Program-made: the position numbers and the translations under genes | Origin: Isoetes taiwanensis | Taxonomy: Eukaryota; Streptophyta; Lycopodiopsida; Isoetales; Isoetaceae | Assembly (NCBI GenBank): GCA_021234155.1 | Contig: JAJEKV010000002.1 | Coordinates: 10,280,725 to 10,344,724 of the forward strand | Length of the DNA: 64,000 nucleotides | Reading direction: 5' to 3' | The notes under the pieces: model-generated | Told to the model about the DNA's origin: nothing | The model's input: the letters and a program-made list of their open reading frames with translations, nothing else | The model's database searches: none | Shown here: positions 10,411-21,596 of the stretch, piece by piece | Numbering within the stretch: the stretch's first letter is position 1 | Layout: each line of letters opens with the position of its first letter

Positions 10411-12665
10411 GGACCTCTGGTCTTTGAAAATTTTCAAATCTCTTTTCTCAAATGGAATCCCAAGTTGGACACCTCCTCCTTTGATTCCCTGTGTATTGGA
10501 TCCACTACTCTTCATGGCCTTAATCCAATTTACTGGAATGAAGACTGCTTCAAAAAATTGTTCAACTCCATTGGCACTTACATTTCAACAGAGTATTCTC
10601 CAGATAGACCACCAAGAGCCTTTGTGCAGGGTGAAAGCATGCTGGGGTGTACCATTTAAAGTACTTTTTAGGTAGTGCGAAACTACCCAGAAAAGTACCC
10701 AGCACTGGGTACTGGGAACTTGCATAAATCCCACAATAAACAATAAGTTTGAGAGTTAATTAATTTATTTTAGTCTCTAATAGTATTGTTATTCTCTAGT
10801 ACTATAGATTGACATGTTGTTGACCTTCAATTCAAAAAATTTCGATTGATTTTAATGGAAAGAAAAACCAGAAAGTACCAGTTTTAAAAGTACCTAGTGT
10901 AGGTACTTTTGAGGGTTCCAAAAGTGGTACACCGTAGCATGCTTTTACCCTGCAACTTGATATATCCAAAGCCATTCCAACTGAAATTCATTTCCTTGAT
11001 GCTTTTGGGCAGAATTCAACACTATCACTGAGATGGTCAGGTTTGCCTCCTCTTTGTCATCTATGTGAAAACGGGCATTTCTGATTTGACAATTGCAAAG
11101 AAAATATCAAGGATCAAGCTGAGGGCACAAATATTGCAAAGAACAAAATTCCTTCAAAGGAATCAAGTATGAATGACAAGGTTCTGAATCCAAATGATCA
11201 TGTCATAAATAATGCCACTAAACCTCAAGGTATGGTGGATACAAACAGATTGATATTACCAAGCAATGGGATAAAAAGTAACAACAATGAATTTGCTTGG
11301 AAAAGAGTTACTGGCTCTCAAAGGAGAATCCAAAAGAACAGATTAGAGAGAGAAAAAATAAAGCAGAATCAGGGCATTGTATTCTCAGATTCGACTTCAA
11401 ACAAAAGCAGCTTAACAAATATATATAAAAAGGCTGCAGAAATTAAGGTTATTCAGAAGTATGGGGAATTCTCTGATAAGGGGAAAGCTCCAGTTGGTCA
11501 ATTAGCCAAGTCAACAGAAGACTTGCGCTCTACTTTAGACAAAATTATTCAGGATGCAAAGATTTTGAATAATTCCAGATTGTCCACATCTCTGAATCTC
11601 AAAAAAAAAAACAGTAAGGGAGATTCATTAATTAGGGAAAGCCATACTCCAAAACCTTTTCCTTTTGATGCTCAATCATCTAAAGAGAAAGAAAAGGTGA
11701 ATTCTGATCCACAGAATGGAAAAAAATCAGCAGTGGTGATAGCTCCAAATCCCTCTAAAGTATGTTAAGTATCTGTCATAGATTCTAACCTGATCAATGG
11801 GAAGCAAGACATCTTGGAGAACTCAAATCGACTTGACTTGGAAAATAAGATCCTCTGCTCCAACCAATTTCAGGTACTTGTAAACTTAAATAACCTTGAT
11901 GAGCAAATTTTGGATCCTGGAAATTCAGAGAAATTGATTGGAACTCCATCTGATACATCTGCTAAGCCAAATGCTATGCCTAATATTCATTTATCCTCCC
12001 AACCATCATGCTCAAACCTTATTGACCAATTTGAACCTCTTATAGACTTTGGAAAAAGTCCCCTACAGGTGAACCAAGTATATCCATCCATATCTTCTGA
12101 AATTGAAAAGCAAATGGCCACTCTTCAAGATGGATTAATTGGCATAAGCTCAGCTAATGGTGTTTCTCAAGATGAAGAGACAGGAAAGAGGGACTCTTCC
12201 CCAAACTATTCTTCAGGCTGTTCTGCAGAAATAATGATGGTTTTGGACACACCAGATAGAGAGCAGACACAATTAACTAAGGTAACTCCTTCAAGTATCA
12301 GTCCAGAGATCATCTTCAACTCTCAGAATACAGCTATGGAGGCTCAATCTCCCAGGCAAGTACCTCTCCTGAAGTCTTCTAAAAAATGTTTATTTGATAA
12401 TTCTATAAATAGAATGTTTGAGTTCATTCCAGGGGGTGCCTCTGAAAGTGATGATGAGCCTGATCTAAATAATAATAAAGAAAATGTGTGCAATAATAGT
12501 TGGGGAGATGATGAGCTGCTTAGAGATACCTTTTTAAAGACAAAGTCTTCATCTAAAGCTTTGATAAATATAAAGGATCCTAATACCCCAGCCAATAACA
12601 CTAGAAGCAAAAAATCTAAACAGGGAAACAAGAAAGGGGCAAAAAAATCTGGGAGAAAAAATTGA
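10411..12665 (+). pseudogene. L1 ORF1 (gag-like, DUF4283 type plus zinc knuckle)
   Basis: Frames 10411-10628 and 10955 onward join, once the MITE is removed, into the DUF4283-like pattern seen in plant LINE ORF1 proteins (LHGLNPIYWNEDCFKKL, then RAFVQLDISKAIPTEI). A zinc knuckle C-x2-C-x4-H-x4-C follows near 11055-11090 (CHLCENGHF, with a stop inside). The long hydrophilic C-terminal part (11169-11768, 11814-12665) is Ser/Asn/Lys-rich and ends in a basic tail at TGA 12663-12665. Defects are the MITE, a stop in the knuckle and a stop at 11766. In L1 biology this protein binds LINE RNA. Confidence 0.75.
10629..10950. mobile_element. 322-bp MITE with GGGTGAAAGCATGC inverted ends, TSD TGCA
   Basis: Left end GGGTGAAAGCATGCTGGGG, right end (reverse complement) GGGTAAAAGCATGCTACGG; both run on into TGTACCA. 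TGCA is present at 10625-10628 and 10951-10954. Deleting the element and one TGCA restores an ORF1 frame reading RAFVQLDISKA, a strong check on the ends. The interior is A/T-rich, carries inverted AAAGTACTTTT-like motifs and has no coding capacity. The TIR resembles that of the MITE at 54824 and of the two-gene transposon at 34833. Confidence 0.88.
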
Positions 12666-12704
12666 TCTTTCTCTATCTTGCTCTTTATTTATCTTCCTTC
12701 TCTG

Positions 12705-15349
12705 ATGAAGATTGTTAGTTGGAATTTGAGAGGTATTAAGGGACCTCTTAAAAGAAGAAGAGCTATTTCTCAATTAAAACAGTATAATGCTGATATTATC
12801 TTACTTCAAGAGTTGAAGCTTCCTAAATTTGAAGCTTCCAATCTGGGAGATTGGATCTACCCAGGGTCTTCTTCAATTTGGATAGAAGCTAATGGAACTC
12901 GAGGGGGGATGGCTATTATTTGGAAAAATTTGCATCACATTTCTTTCTGTAATAGTGTGACTAAAATGTGGCAAGCTGTGACTTTCTCTTTAAACAATTC
13001 AACTATTGGTATCATAAATGTCTATGCCTCCACCTGTCCAAAAGAAAGGGAGAATCTTTGGCCTACAATTAAAGATTGGATTTCAAGTAACTCTACTATT
13101 GACTGGATCCTAGCTGGAGATTTTAACAATACCCCTACTTGGGATATGAAGCTTGGGAATAAAATCAATATGACCATAGCTGAGAGATCTAATTGGGATA
13201 ATCTTGTAACTGGCTCGTCTCTTATTCATATTCCTTCCTCCACTTCTACTTACTCATGGTCTAACAAGCAGAAGGGTAAGGACAGAGTTTACTGTGCCTT
13301 GGAGTGATTTTATATCTCTAATCCAAACTCTGATTTTTGGGACAATTGCTTTGTGACAAGTGATGAGGGAACCTCTATATCTGATCACCAGCCCCAATTC
13401 CTGAACACCAAGCATATGCTGAGTTATCCCAAGGACAGGAATATTCCATTCAAGTTTAACTGTTCTCTTCTCCAGAATATTTCCTTCCAGCAAGAATTCA
13501 CTGAATTTTATTCTTCTATTGACTCCATGTTGCCAAATTCCTCCATGAAGAATTTCTATTTCAAGATAAAAAAAAGTTAAAGATTGGATTAAGTCTTGGG
13601 CCAAAAATAGACACAAAGCTAAAATCCAAGAAAAAGAGAGTCTTCTGGCCAAGATGAAAGATATCAGATCCCTGCTCCAAATTGATCCCTATAATCCCAA
13701 TCTTCATGCTGGAGAGGAATTAATTGAAAATCTTTTAAAAAGCATCGAAGAAAAGGATGCCAAATTCTCTGCCATCAAGTGCAAAATTAAATACAATAGT
13801 GAAATAGACTATGGTAGCTCCAAATTCTTTTTCAGAGTGGCTAAAAGCAGACTGCTTAAGAATTCCATAAACCAGGTTATCAATAACTCTGGCACCACTC
13901 TTAGCTTGATCCCTGAAAAACTTCTTCTTTGAGAATTATTCTTCTCTTTTCAAGAAGGGTGATCTCTCTGCTGCTGATATTTTGGGCAAAAACAATTTCA
14001 TAAGTAGGCTAGATTCTATCTTGCCTAATCCTATTGATCACATGAATATTTCTCTCACTGCTATTCCCAAGGAAGAAGAGATCTATAAAACTTTATTAAG
14101 CTTCTCAAAAAACAAGTCTCCTGGTCCAGATGGACTACCTCCTGAATTTTATGTTAATTTTTGGGAAATTATGAAGGGAGATATTATTAGTCTTGTGCAG
14201 GGTTTCTGGAATTCAAATCATTTACACCCCTCAATCTCGCTGGATTCATCACTTTAGTGCCAAAGGTGGATAACCCTAGCTCCTTCTCAGAATGGAGACC
14301 AATCTCTCTCACAAATTCCTCATATAAGCTATGTGATAAAATTATTGCCAACAGAATTCAATCTTACCTCCAGAAAAATATCAGTGCCAATCAAACTGCT
14401 TTTCTACCTAACAGGTTCATTTTAGACAATTACATTACTGCAATGGAGGGTTTGCATTGGAACAGGATCTCCAATCAGTCTTGTATTCTTCTCAAGTTGG
14501 ATTTTAAGAGAGCTTTTGACTCTGTAAGTTGGGACATCATAGATCTTGCTTTAAAAAAGATGGGATTCCAGCCCAAACTTATTTCTCTCATTCATGGTTT
14601 AAACTCTATGTCTAATTCTGCTGTTTTGATAAATGGATCCCCATCAAAATTTTTTCCTCTGGCGAAGGGGGTTAGACAAGGCTGCCCTCTTGCTCCATAT
14701 CTGTTTCTTATTGTAGCTGAAATGCTCACGAGATGTGTTATCCATTTGCAAAACTCTGGAATTTTATCTGGTCTCAAGCTCCCTAACAGTCTGGAATACC
14801 TCACTATATCCCAATATGCAGATGACACGTTTGCTTTCTTGGACTCTAATCCCAGTAACATCAATATTTTCCTGGAGCTAATTAAAGAATTCTCTGCTGC
14901 CTCTGGGGTCCATCTTAATTTGGAGAAAAGTAGGATTGTTGGAGATGTTATCCAGCCTTCAATCTGTGGCATTTCTGTCCTCAATTCTAATCAAGCTAGG
15001 CATGCCACTTTCTCTCAATATCAGTTTGAAAGTCTATGGGATCCAATCCTTCAAAGAATCAAGAAGAAGCTGAATAATTATAGAAATTCCCTCTCTTTTG
15101 CTGGTAGGACCATCATAGCAAACTCAGTTCTTGCTTCTTCCCATGTATACTTCTCCTCTGCTCTAGTTGCTCCTAAATCTATTTATTCTGAGCTGGAGAA
15201 AATAATTCGAAATTTCATATGGAATGGATCTCATCTAGTAAACTGGAACTCAATTGCTAGACCTAACATTTTGGGGGGGCTTGGATGTAAAAACCTTCAT
15301 TTACAGGCTTGTTCTCTGGCAGGCAAATACATCTGGAGACTGGCAAGGT
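12705..15349 (+). pseudogene. L1 ORF2: endonuclease plus reverse transcriptase
   Basis: The start at 12705 gives MKIVSWNLRGIKGP, the APE-type endonuclease N-terminus (catalytic N in WN). Then come LLQELK (the E), AGDFNNTP near 13120, and a SDHQPQF-type end near 13380. The RT domain follows with KSPGPDGLPPEFY (about 14125), LTNSSYKLCDKIIANR, LKLDFKRAFDSVSW (14490), GVRQGCPLAPYLF (about 14670) and QYADDTFAF (14812-14840, the catalytic YADD). Stops or shifts at about 13307, 13580, 13932 and 14257 make it non-functional. Only 39 bases separate ORF1 and ORF2. It is truncated in the post-RT region at about 15349. Confidence 0.88.
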
Positions 15350-17690
15350 ACCGCGCCTTTGTCTCCTTCAGATGGGCGCGGTACTGTGTGGTGACCTGCA
15401 AGCGGGTACCTGGATCCAGAATGTGATGGAGCTGGCGCTTGCGTTCTTTACAGTCCGCATCAAACCATCGGTTACGCGGAAATGTCGATGTCCCTGAGCG
15501 GCGACGCGGGGGGGTCTGCCAAAGCACCTGTCTGCTGCATCCGTAATAGCGAAGTCAACTGGTCTGTCTTCTGCTCTAGTGTGGGGGTCCGCAGAATTGC
15601 TGGTAGGGCGTCCATGAGCATCTCGGCGTAGTCCTCTGCCTGCTCATAATCTAGTCGCAACTGAGGATGGCGAGGGGCTGACACAGTGGGGGTTCTGGCA
15701 GCTTGCCAAACCATGTCCAAATAAAGTGGGAGGTGATCTGAGTCGAGCTCCTCATCCCGACTGTCGGTGCCCACCTGGAAACGACTGATGAGATGTATAT
15801 CTTGGCGCAACTACGAAAGCACATAGTCCACCACACTAGACCCTCCCCTCGATTGTCCCGTCTCGATATGCACTTGCGAGAAGCGCCACCGCGGGATGTG
15901 CCATTGCAAATTATCAAGTCAAAAATACCACATAGCAGGAGCAACTGTCCCGCCAAAGCGAAAGTGACTGGCCGTCATCCGATCCTCGTGGCCGGTTGCC
16001 TCTGGGGGGACGAAGCTGCAGGACATCGCCGCCGAGGGGTCAAGTCTCATGGGCTGCTCTACCCTCGCCTGCATTGAAATCCCCAAGAAGGACGAATTTA
16101 CCCAACCGCTTGTGTCTTTGCCAGATGTCATCATATAGATCGACATTATCCGCGATCGGCGTGGCTGCGATAGAAGGTGATCTCTCGAGGGAAATAACAG
16201 TGGCCGTAAAAAGAGGGTTGCCATCGGGTGTTATGCACACGAACCCACAAGTACCGGGTTGTGTCCGGGCTGTCTTCTCGGAGGGTAAACCGAATGTGCC
16301 AAGGTTGTCCGTAGTAGCAAGCAACCCCACCATGACCCTCTCGCCCCGCATGTGTATTGAAGACCGAGAAATGTTGGTAACCCTACAGATAGGTAACCCG
16401 TGGCTCAAAGATGCTCCCATGTCTCCATGAGAAAGATGAGATCCATATCGGCGCCACTTTGAGTTGAGACTGTCCCCCTTCTGCCAAGGGAAGCCTCGAC
16501 AATTCCATGAGACCACCCGGACGCACAATTCCTATTTGTCAGCAGCCGTGGTATGCGCAGCCTGAGTCGCTGGGGAAGACGGAAGCAAATGGCTAAGTGA
16601 GAAGTAGATGGAGCGAGGCAAAGATGCGGCCGAGAGGGCGTGGGTCGTGAGGGAGCGGGGAGTAGGAGTAGGAGAAGGGGGGGCCGGGTAGGAGAAGCGT
16701 ATGTGGCCACGCTCACCGTGGGTTGGGGTTGCGGGTACCGCAGCAGTGAGGCGTGGCCGGCGAAAATGTGCATCCCGCCTCAACCAATCCCCGCGGCACC
16801 CCTGGTGGCGAATGCCTCTCCACCCGACAAGCTCCCCGCTCAAGCCTCCCGTTGTGCGGGTGTGAGGTCCCGTCCCACGCATGGATGTCCCCTTCAAAGA
16901 TCTTGCCCGGCGCAATATGGCATCACGCACTCGCGCATCCGCAGAACCGCTAATATGACAATGCGGGCCACGACCGTGCCGAGCCCCATGGCGGGCTGCT
17001 CGAAATGTGAACTGCCCCGGAATGTCATCCGATCGAGAATGTGTGTTCTGGATGTTGTGGGCTGAACTCTCCCCTCCTCTTCCTCGCATGCCTCGACTAC
17101 CCGTGATTGCCTCTTCTTCCTCAAGGCTTGAGTTCTCCAAGGGCCGCGGGTCAAAGGTGGGCGAGGGCCGGGGCCTCAGGCCGGGTGGTGGTGGTGGTGG
17201 CCGGGATGGCGGGGTGGCTTGAGGCGGGCAGCCAGCAGTGGTCCCGGGCCGCTGGCGCGGGAGGCTGCTTAGTGGGTAGCGGCCCGAGCCGCTGGCCCTC
17301 GCCCTGGAAGCTCCGGGAGCACGCTCTTGGTGTGGCCTCGCCGCTTGGCATCTCCCCTGCCGCACTACCGCACTGACTATGAACCTGGTGAGGGAGACCC
17401 CCCCGCTCTATGGATGGCTGCCCGCACCCCCGGAGCTCTGTGCTCGAGTAGCGAGGGCCAGCTTTGTCTGCCCCATCGCATCAAGAACCCGGCCGGACCG
17501 GATGTTCCGCAAGAGCGGCCTGCGCTCCCCTTGCCATGGTGGTGGCTTCCTCAACCTCTGACTGAAGCCGAGACACCGTGACCATCGTCTCATGCATTGC
17601 CCGCTCCCTCTCCTGTGTCATGGTGTCCAGAGTGATGAACACAGAGTCTAGGCGGGCCCGCATGCCGCATGTCAGCGACCAGGGGATTTT
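15350..17690 (-). mobile_element. GC-rich antisense LINE fragment (ORF1-like region and endonuclease)
   Basis: The minus strand reads VVSWNCRGFPW (about 16520), then MGASLSHGLPI, then GKFVLLGDFNAGEGR (about 16070), then DSDHLPLYLDMVW (about 15740) and WFDADCKERKRQ (about 15460). This is an APE-type endonuclease plus linker. Upstream (17690-16532) is a Pro/Arg-rich, very GC-rich stretch that may be the ORF1 region. Composition is far more GC-rich than the flanking L1, so it is from another LINE lineage. Frames are broken by several shifts. Its RT half is missing at the junction with the L1 at about 15350. Confidence 0.7.
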
Positions 17691-17925
17691 TCATGCTTGA
17701 AGCTTTAAAAACACCATATATTTCATCAATAGAGGGAATTCTAATCATATTATTGTCAACCACAGAAGAGGCAGTTGGAATATTCTATTTATAGGATAGT
17801 GCAAATTATTGGCTCTTGAAATATGGCCTCAACCCAAGTAGAAGAACTCCCAGAGATAATCCAATCACCTAAATTTGCACATTCAAATTTATGAAGCTTG
17901 TCCTTGCAGAAGTATAATGTCAGCA
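17691..17925 (-). pseudogene. Antisense L1 endonuclease scrap
   Basis: The minus strand gives ADIILLQ, then KLHKFECANLGDWIISGSS, then WVEA. This matches the same part of the L1 endonuclease at 12790-12890, then jumps to an RT-start-like piece (EIYGVFKASSMKNP) near 17700, so an internal deletion is present. The same endonuclease scrap persists in the duplicated copy at about 62850-62895. Confidence 0.6.
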
Positions 17926-18302
17926 CAAAAGCACAAAAGCACTTGAGACTTAGCACAAAAGCATGAGGTTTTGCATATATAACTTCAACATAGCAGTGCA
18001 GTTCTTACGGAATGAAAGAGAACAAATGCTCAAAATTGCACACCGAAAGATAAACAAGGTTGTAAAAGCTCGTATCTAATCGGGCTATATGATGCTAGTG
18101 TCAAGCACTTGTATTAGCAGTGGTAACATTAATCCTTTGAGATGATTTAAGACTTAGCATAAAAGCATGAGGTTCTGCATATATAACTTCGATATAGCAA
18201 TGTATTTCTTATAGAATCAAGGAGAGAACAAATGCACAAAATTGCACATCCAAAAATAAACAAGTTTGTGATTATTTGTACTCAATCGGGCTATATATAT
18301 GA
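17926..18302. repeat. Duplicated non-coding segment, left of tandem Helitrons
   Basis: Matches about 62895-63258 almost base for base (AGCACAAAAGCATGAGGTT motifs). It contains an internal partial duplication (near 17945-18005 and 18150-18205). It ends exactly at the Helitron insertion point and resumes at 23478. No gene is seen. Confidence 0.7.
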
Positions 18303-19175
18303 CTAGTAATGGTGCCCAGCGTTGCTGGGCATAAGTTGGGAGCCTATAAATATTTTGGCCGCAATGGCTTTCTAAAGGTTGGAAGCCTGTAAATGTTTTG
18401 GCCACAATGACTTTCTAAAGGTTTAACAACGCTAAAAAAGACGCATAGCTCCTACAGTGTTGATTAGGGCGGGAACACAAAATCGAAATGGCATTCAATA
18501 CAAAATACTTTTGTAAATGTCAACTGAACTGAATTAATTGGTTTGTGACTTGCCTGTGTGTTGTATGCAAGAAGCAAAATTCCAAAACCAAATAGCATTC
18601 AAGACAAAATACCATTGTAAAGTGAATAATAGACAGTGTGTATGGATGTGTATGCAATAAGTGTTGAAAGGGTATTGGGTCGCAATGAGGAAAGCATGCA
18701 AGAAAATACCACAACCACAAACCTTCAAAGGCTTTGTTGAGGCTATTGGGCGTAAGTTGAAAATATGTAAGTTGTGTTGGCCTAGCATGTAAGACAGAAC
18801 TTGCATAAGCAGTCCACATAGAACTTGCAGAATGCAAGAATAATAGGATGTCATTGTCATATAGTTAGTAAAGGAAATCTTAGCTACTTAGGATGCAAAT
18901 GCTGAACATAGTATTGCACATGTGCTTTGATATTATATATGAGAAACCATATATCTCTTAAGGGGAGGATCTCCTTGTGTCATGGGTTTCATGTCGAGAT
19001 GATTTGCTCTAAGTGAGCATTATGAGTGAGCATTATGTGGAGATGACCTGCATCAATTTCTATGGAACATAGATCAGATACAATATAACTGAAATCTACA
19101 TTGAGAAAACATGTAAAAATTGATAATGAAGTCTTTGATAGATTACATTGTGATGCTTCGGCTACCTTTCTTAGA

Positions 19176-19290
19176 GATGCATAATGATAAAGGCATTGAT
19201 TAACTTAAAATGTAATTTCTTGAGTGTAGTGAGATGCATAATGATATAAGCATTGATTTAACTTAAAATATAATTTTTTGAATGTAGCAA
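19176..19290. repeat. 57-bp tandem duplication
   Basis: Two neighbouring copies of GATGCATAATGATA...TTGAGTGTAGTGA, differing by a few bases. No coding content. Confidence 0.7.
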
Positions 19291-20104
19291 ATTTATTGGG
19301 AACGTTTTGGTGATTGCACAATCAAAATCAAGTGTTACATGTGGTTGGTGTAAAACCATGTACACATGATCCAACCAATTTGGATTTTGCCATTTACCTG
19401 CGTGTAAGATTAAGTTGTTTAGGAAAGCCTCTTGTAAACACTATATTCAATCATTTTCCTCGTACATTGATAATCGTTGCTATGTCAATTAACTTAGAGG
19501 TGCAAGCTCTCTTTAAGAAGAGCTATATACTTGTCAACTGTCTGCTTATTCTGCAGCTTCTTTCTGAAATCTGCAGCTTCTTTCTGAAAACATACATTCT
19601 CATGATCTCACTTGTAAAAGCACTATGATATGCATCTATATTTAAATTGGAATATGTGAATATCAAACACAGTTATAACGGTTGTGCATATTAAGCACAT
19701 ATATAATGGTAGTTATCCTCAAATCGTCTTTCCATCCATGTATGTTATGCATTCTAGCAATATAGCAAGCCCAGCTACTCAAATGTCTTCTTAATAAAGA
19801 TCCCATTGTGACTTGGTCCTCCAATTTAAGACCAAAGTTCCTTGAACAATATGTCCAAGTAAGTATGATCTGCAACTGGTTTACCAAAAGTACAAAGAGG
19901 AAGTATGATGGGTTTCTATATAAACTCCTGCTTTGAGATTTGCAGTGCTTTAATATGGTGAAGAACATGGTAAGAAAGCAAGCTTAATAGCATATCATCC
20001 TATGCAACAATAAGTAGATGAAAAAAGTGGATACATGGCTTCAAAAATGAAGTTTTGCGCTGATGGCACTGCTGGTTTATACCGTAAGTTCAACATATCT
20101 TGTG

Positions 20105-20414
20105 CAGTGATGACTTTATCATCCTCTAGCTGCTTCTAAACTATAGAAATAGTGGCGATTGTTTCCTATTTTTCCAACATTTTTATAGAAACGAATTTAG
20201 TAGAATTGGATGTTTTACCATAAAATTGAGGTTTTTACTATAAAATGTCCATTAATTTGGCGAATTTACTATAATTGGGATGCAATATTATCAAATTTTG
20301 GCGATTTTATGAAGTTCTTTAGTGTACGCATCCTAGTAAACCATCGAATCCAGATTTTAAAAAATGGTAAAATATAGCAACTTTACGAAGTTTCACACCT
20401 TAAAGTCATCACTG
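20105..20414. mobile_element. hAT-type MITE, 310 bp, TSD ATCTTGTG
   Basis: Both ends read inward as CAGTGATGACTTTA. An exact 8-bp direct repeat ATCTTGTG lies at 20097-20104 and 20415-20422. An 8-bp TSD and a CAG-type TIR are the hallmarks of hAT elements. The interior is A/T-rich and non-coding. Confidence 0.88.
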
Positions 20415-20619
20415 ATCTTGTGCGGGAATTATTGTTCACCATGGGCTGTACTTTAGAATGTATGACTTGCTGAAGCCTGTGGTGCTTGTGGGCGCTGCAT
20501 GATTAGCTTCCTGGAGTTCAATAAAATGCAATTAGCTTTTAGAAATTTATGTCTAAACTAAAGGTCCTCCTCCAGCAAATGCCTCGTGTTTACCTCTCAA
20601 TACTCCATGTTGGAAGCTG

Positions 20620-21080
20620 ATATCAGAAATGACGTCCCCATAGCCAGTATTTCCCTTTCCTTTGGACCATCTACAAAGGTCAGAATGTGAGTCCATGAGA
20701 ATAACCGAAAATGCAAGCTATGAGGTCTACAGGCAATGCTTTGTCTTTAACGGAAATTGATTAAACCCAAGTAGGAGGCAATAATATAGAAAGAAAAAGT
20801 CTAATCATTTACCTGATGCATGTGGGATGATTCAAAAGCAAAGCCTAAAGCTCCAACAAAAAAATTTCCGTTAAATTGCGCTTGTTCTTTTGCAAGGTGA
20901 GTTGCTTGCAAAGCCATCCTCTGGCAATACAAAATCCTTTCACCAGTTTGACACAATCAAATTCTCAGGCAAAATAGGAGGCTTACGAATCCGTAGAGGC
21001 CATGCTTCGTCAATGACAGGATCATCCAGTTTATAGCTCCTTCTCTAAAGCAGAAGCCCCAAGAATCACAACAATGGGAA
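20620..21080 (-). pseudogene. Captured exons of an unidentified gene inside Helitron 1
   Basis: Minus-strand pieces read like plant exons. About 21060-20990: KLDDPVIDEAWPLRI then RKPPILPENLIVSN. About 20930-20815: MALQATHLAKEQAQFNGN then FFVGALGFAFESSHMHQ, followed by a GTAAATG donor-like site. About 20720-20590: MDSHSDLCRWSKGKGNTGYG then DVISDISFQHG. All lie in the Helitron's own orientation. I do not recognise the family. Confidence 0.45.
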
Positions 21081-21235
21081 GAAAAAGAATAGCTGACGCT
21101 AGAAAGCAGAAAACCCCCTGCCTTCTGTAAGAGAAAATCCGTCAGGCGCCATAACCCTAAACTCTAAATTGCATCAAATCTCAACCGGATTTGTGTCAGA
21201 ATGATGCGGAAACTCCCCTGGTTCGATTTGTGCCC

Positions 21236-21367
21236 TGCTTGAAGAAAAATCACATGCAAACTATGAAGCAAACTCTGAAGAATGCAAACTCTGAAGCAAA
21301 GTGCTTGAAGAAAAATCACATGCAAATTATGAAGCAAACTCTGAAGAATGCAAACTCTGAAGCAAAG
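21236..21367. repeat. 66-bp tandem duplication
   Basis: Two adjacent, nearly identical 66-bp units (CTTGAAGAAAAATCACATGC...), with a further partial copy at about 21440-21466. Close to the 5' end of Helitron 1. Confidence 0.8.
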
Positions 21368-21596
21368 TACGCTACATGCTAGCCGCCATAGCTGCTTCTC
21401 CATAACAGACTCTCAGATTCAGGATTTGAGTCAGATAAACAGAACGCAAACTCTGAAGCAAAGTAGGCTAGCCGCCATAGCCAAAAAAACCTCACGATCT
21501 TTTTGTTTATTTTTAGGTTCTTACGTGTTCAAATCTGGGCCGTCGAAAGTTTTAGGGTTTTATGCACGACATACACTAAAACTTTATAATATAGGA

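Larger units (their letters stand above)
10408..15349 (+). mobile_element. Plant L1 LINE, nearly full, 3' truncated
   Basis: Contains ORF1 (about 10411-12665, interrupted by a MITE) and ORF2 (12705-15349) in normal order. It entered the purine-tract Helitron at about 10408; copy B continues uninterrupted at the equivalent point near 61380. Its 3' end (zf-RVT, RNase H, tail) is missing because it joins a GC-rich antisense LINE at about 15346-15350. Confidence 0.85.
18303..21596 (-). mobile_element. Minus-strand Helitron 1 of a tandem pair
   Basis: The 3' end CTAG at 18303-18306 follows the hairpin (GCCCAGC/GCTGGGC). The 5' end TCCTATATTATAAAG lies at 21596, directly touching the CTAG of the next Helitron (21597-21600). 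The interior has no Rep or helicase. It holds a 57-bp tandem repeat (19176-19290), a hAT MITE (20105-20414), exon-like captured sequence on the minus strand (20620-21080) and a 66-bp tandem repeat (21236-21367). Confidence 0.8.

Noticed and set aside
16532-17376. Overlapping plus and minus frames of 277, 141 and 89 codons
   Set aside because: High GC keeps all frames open; only the LINE endonuclease downstream on the minus strand has motifs.
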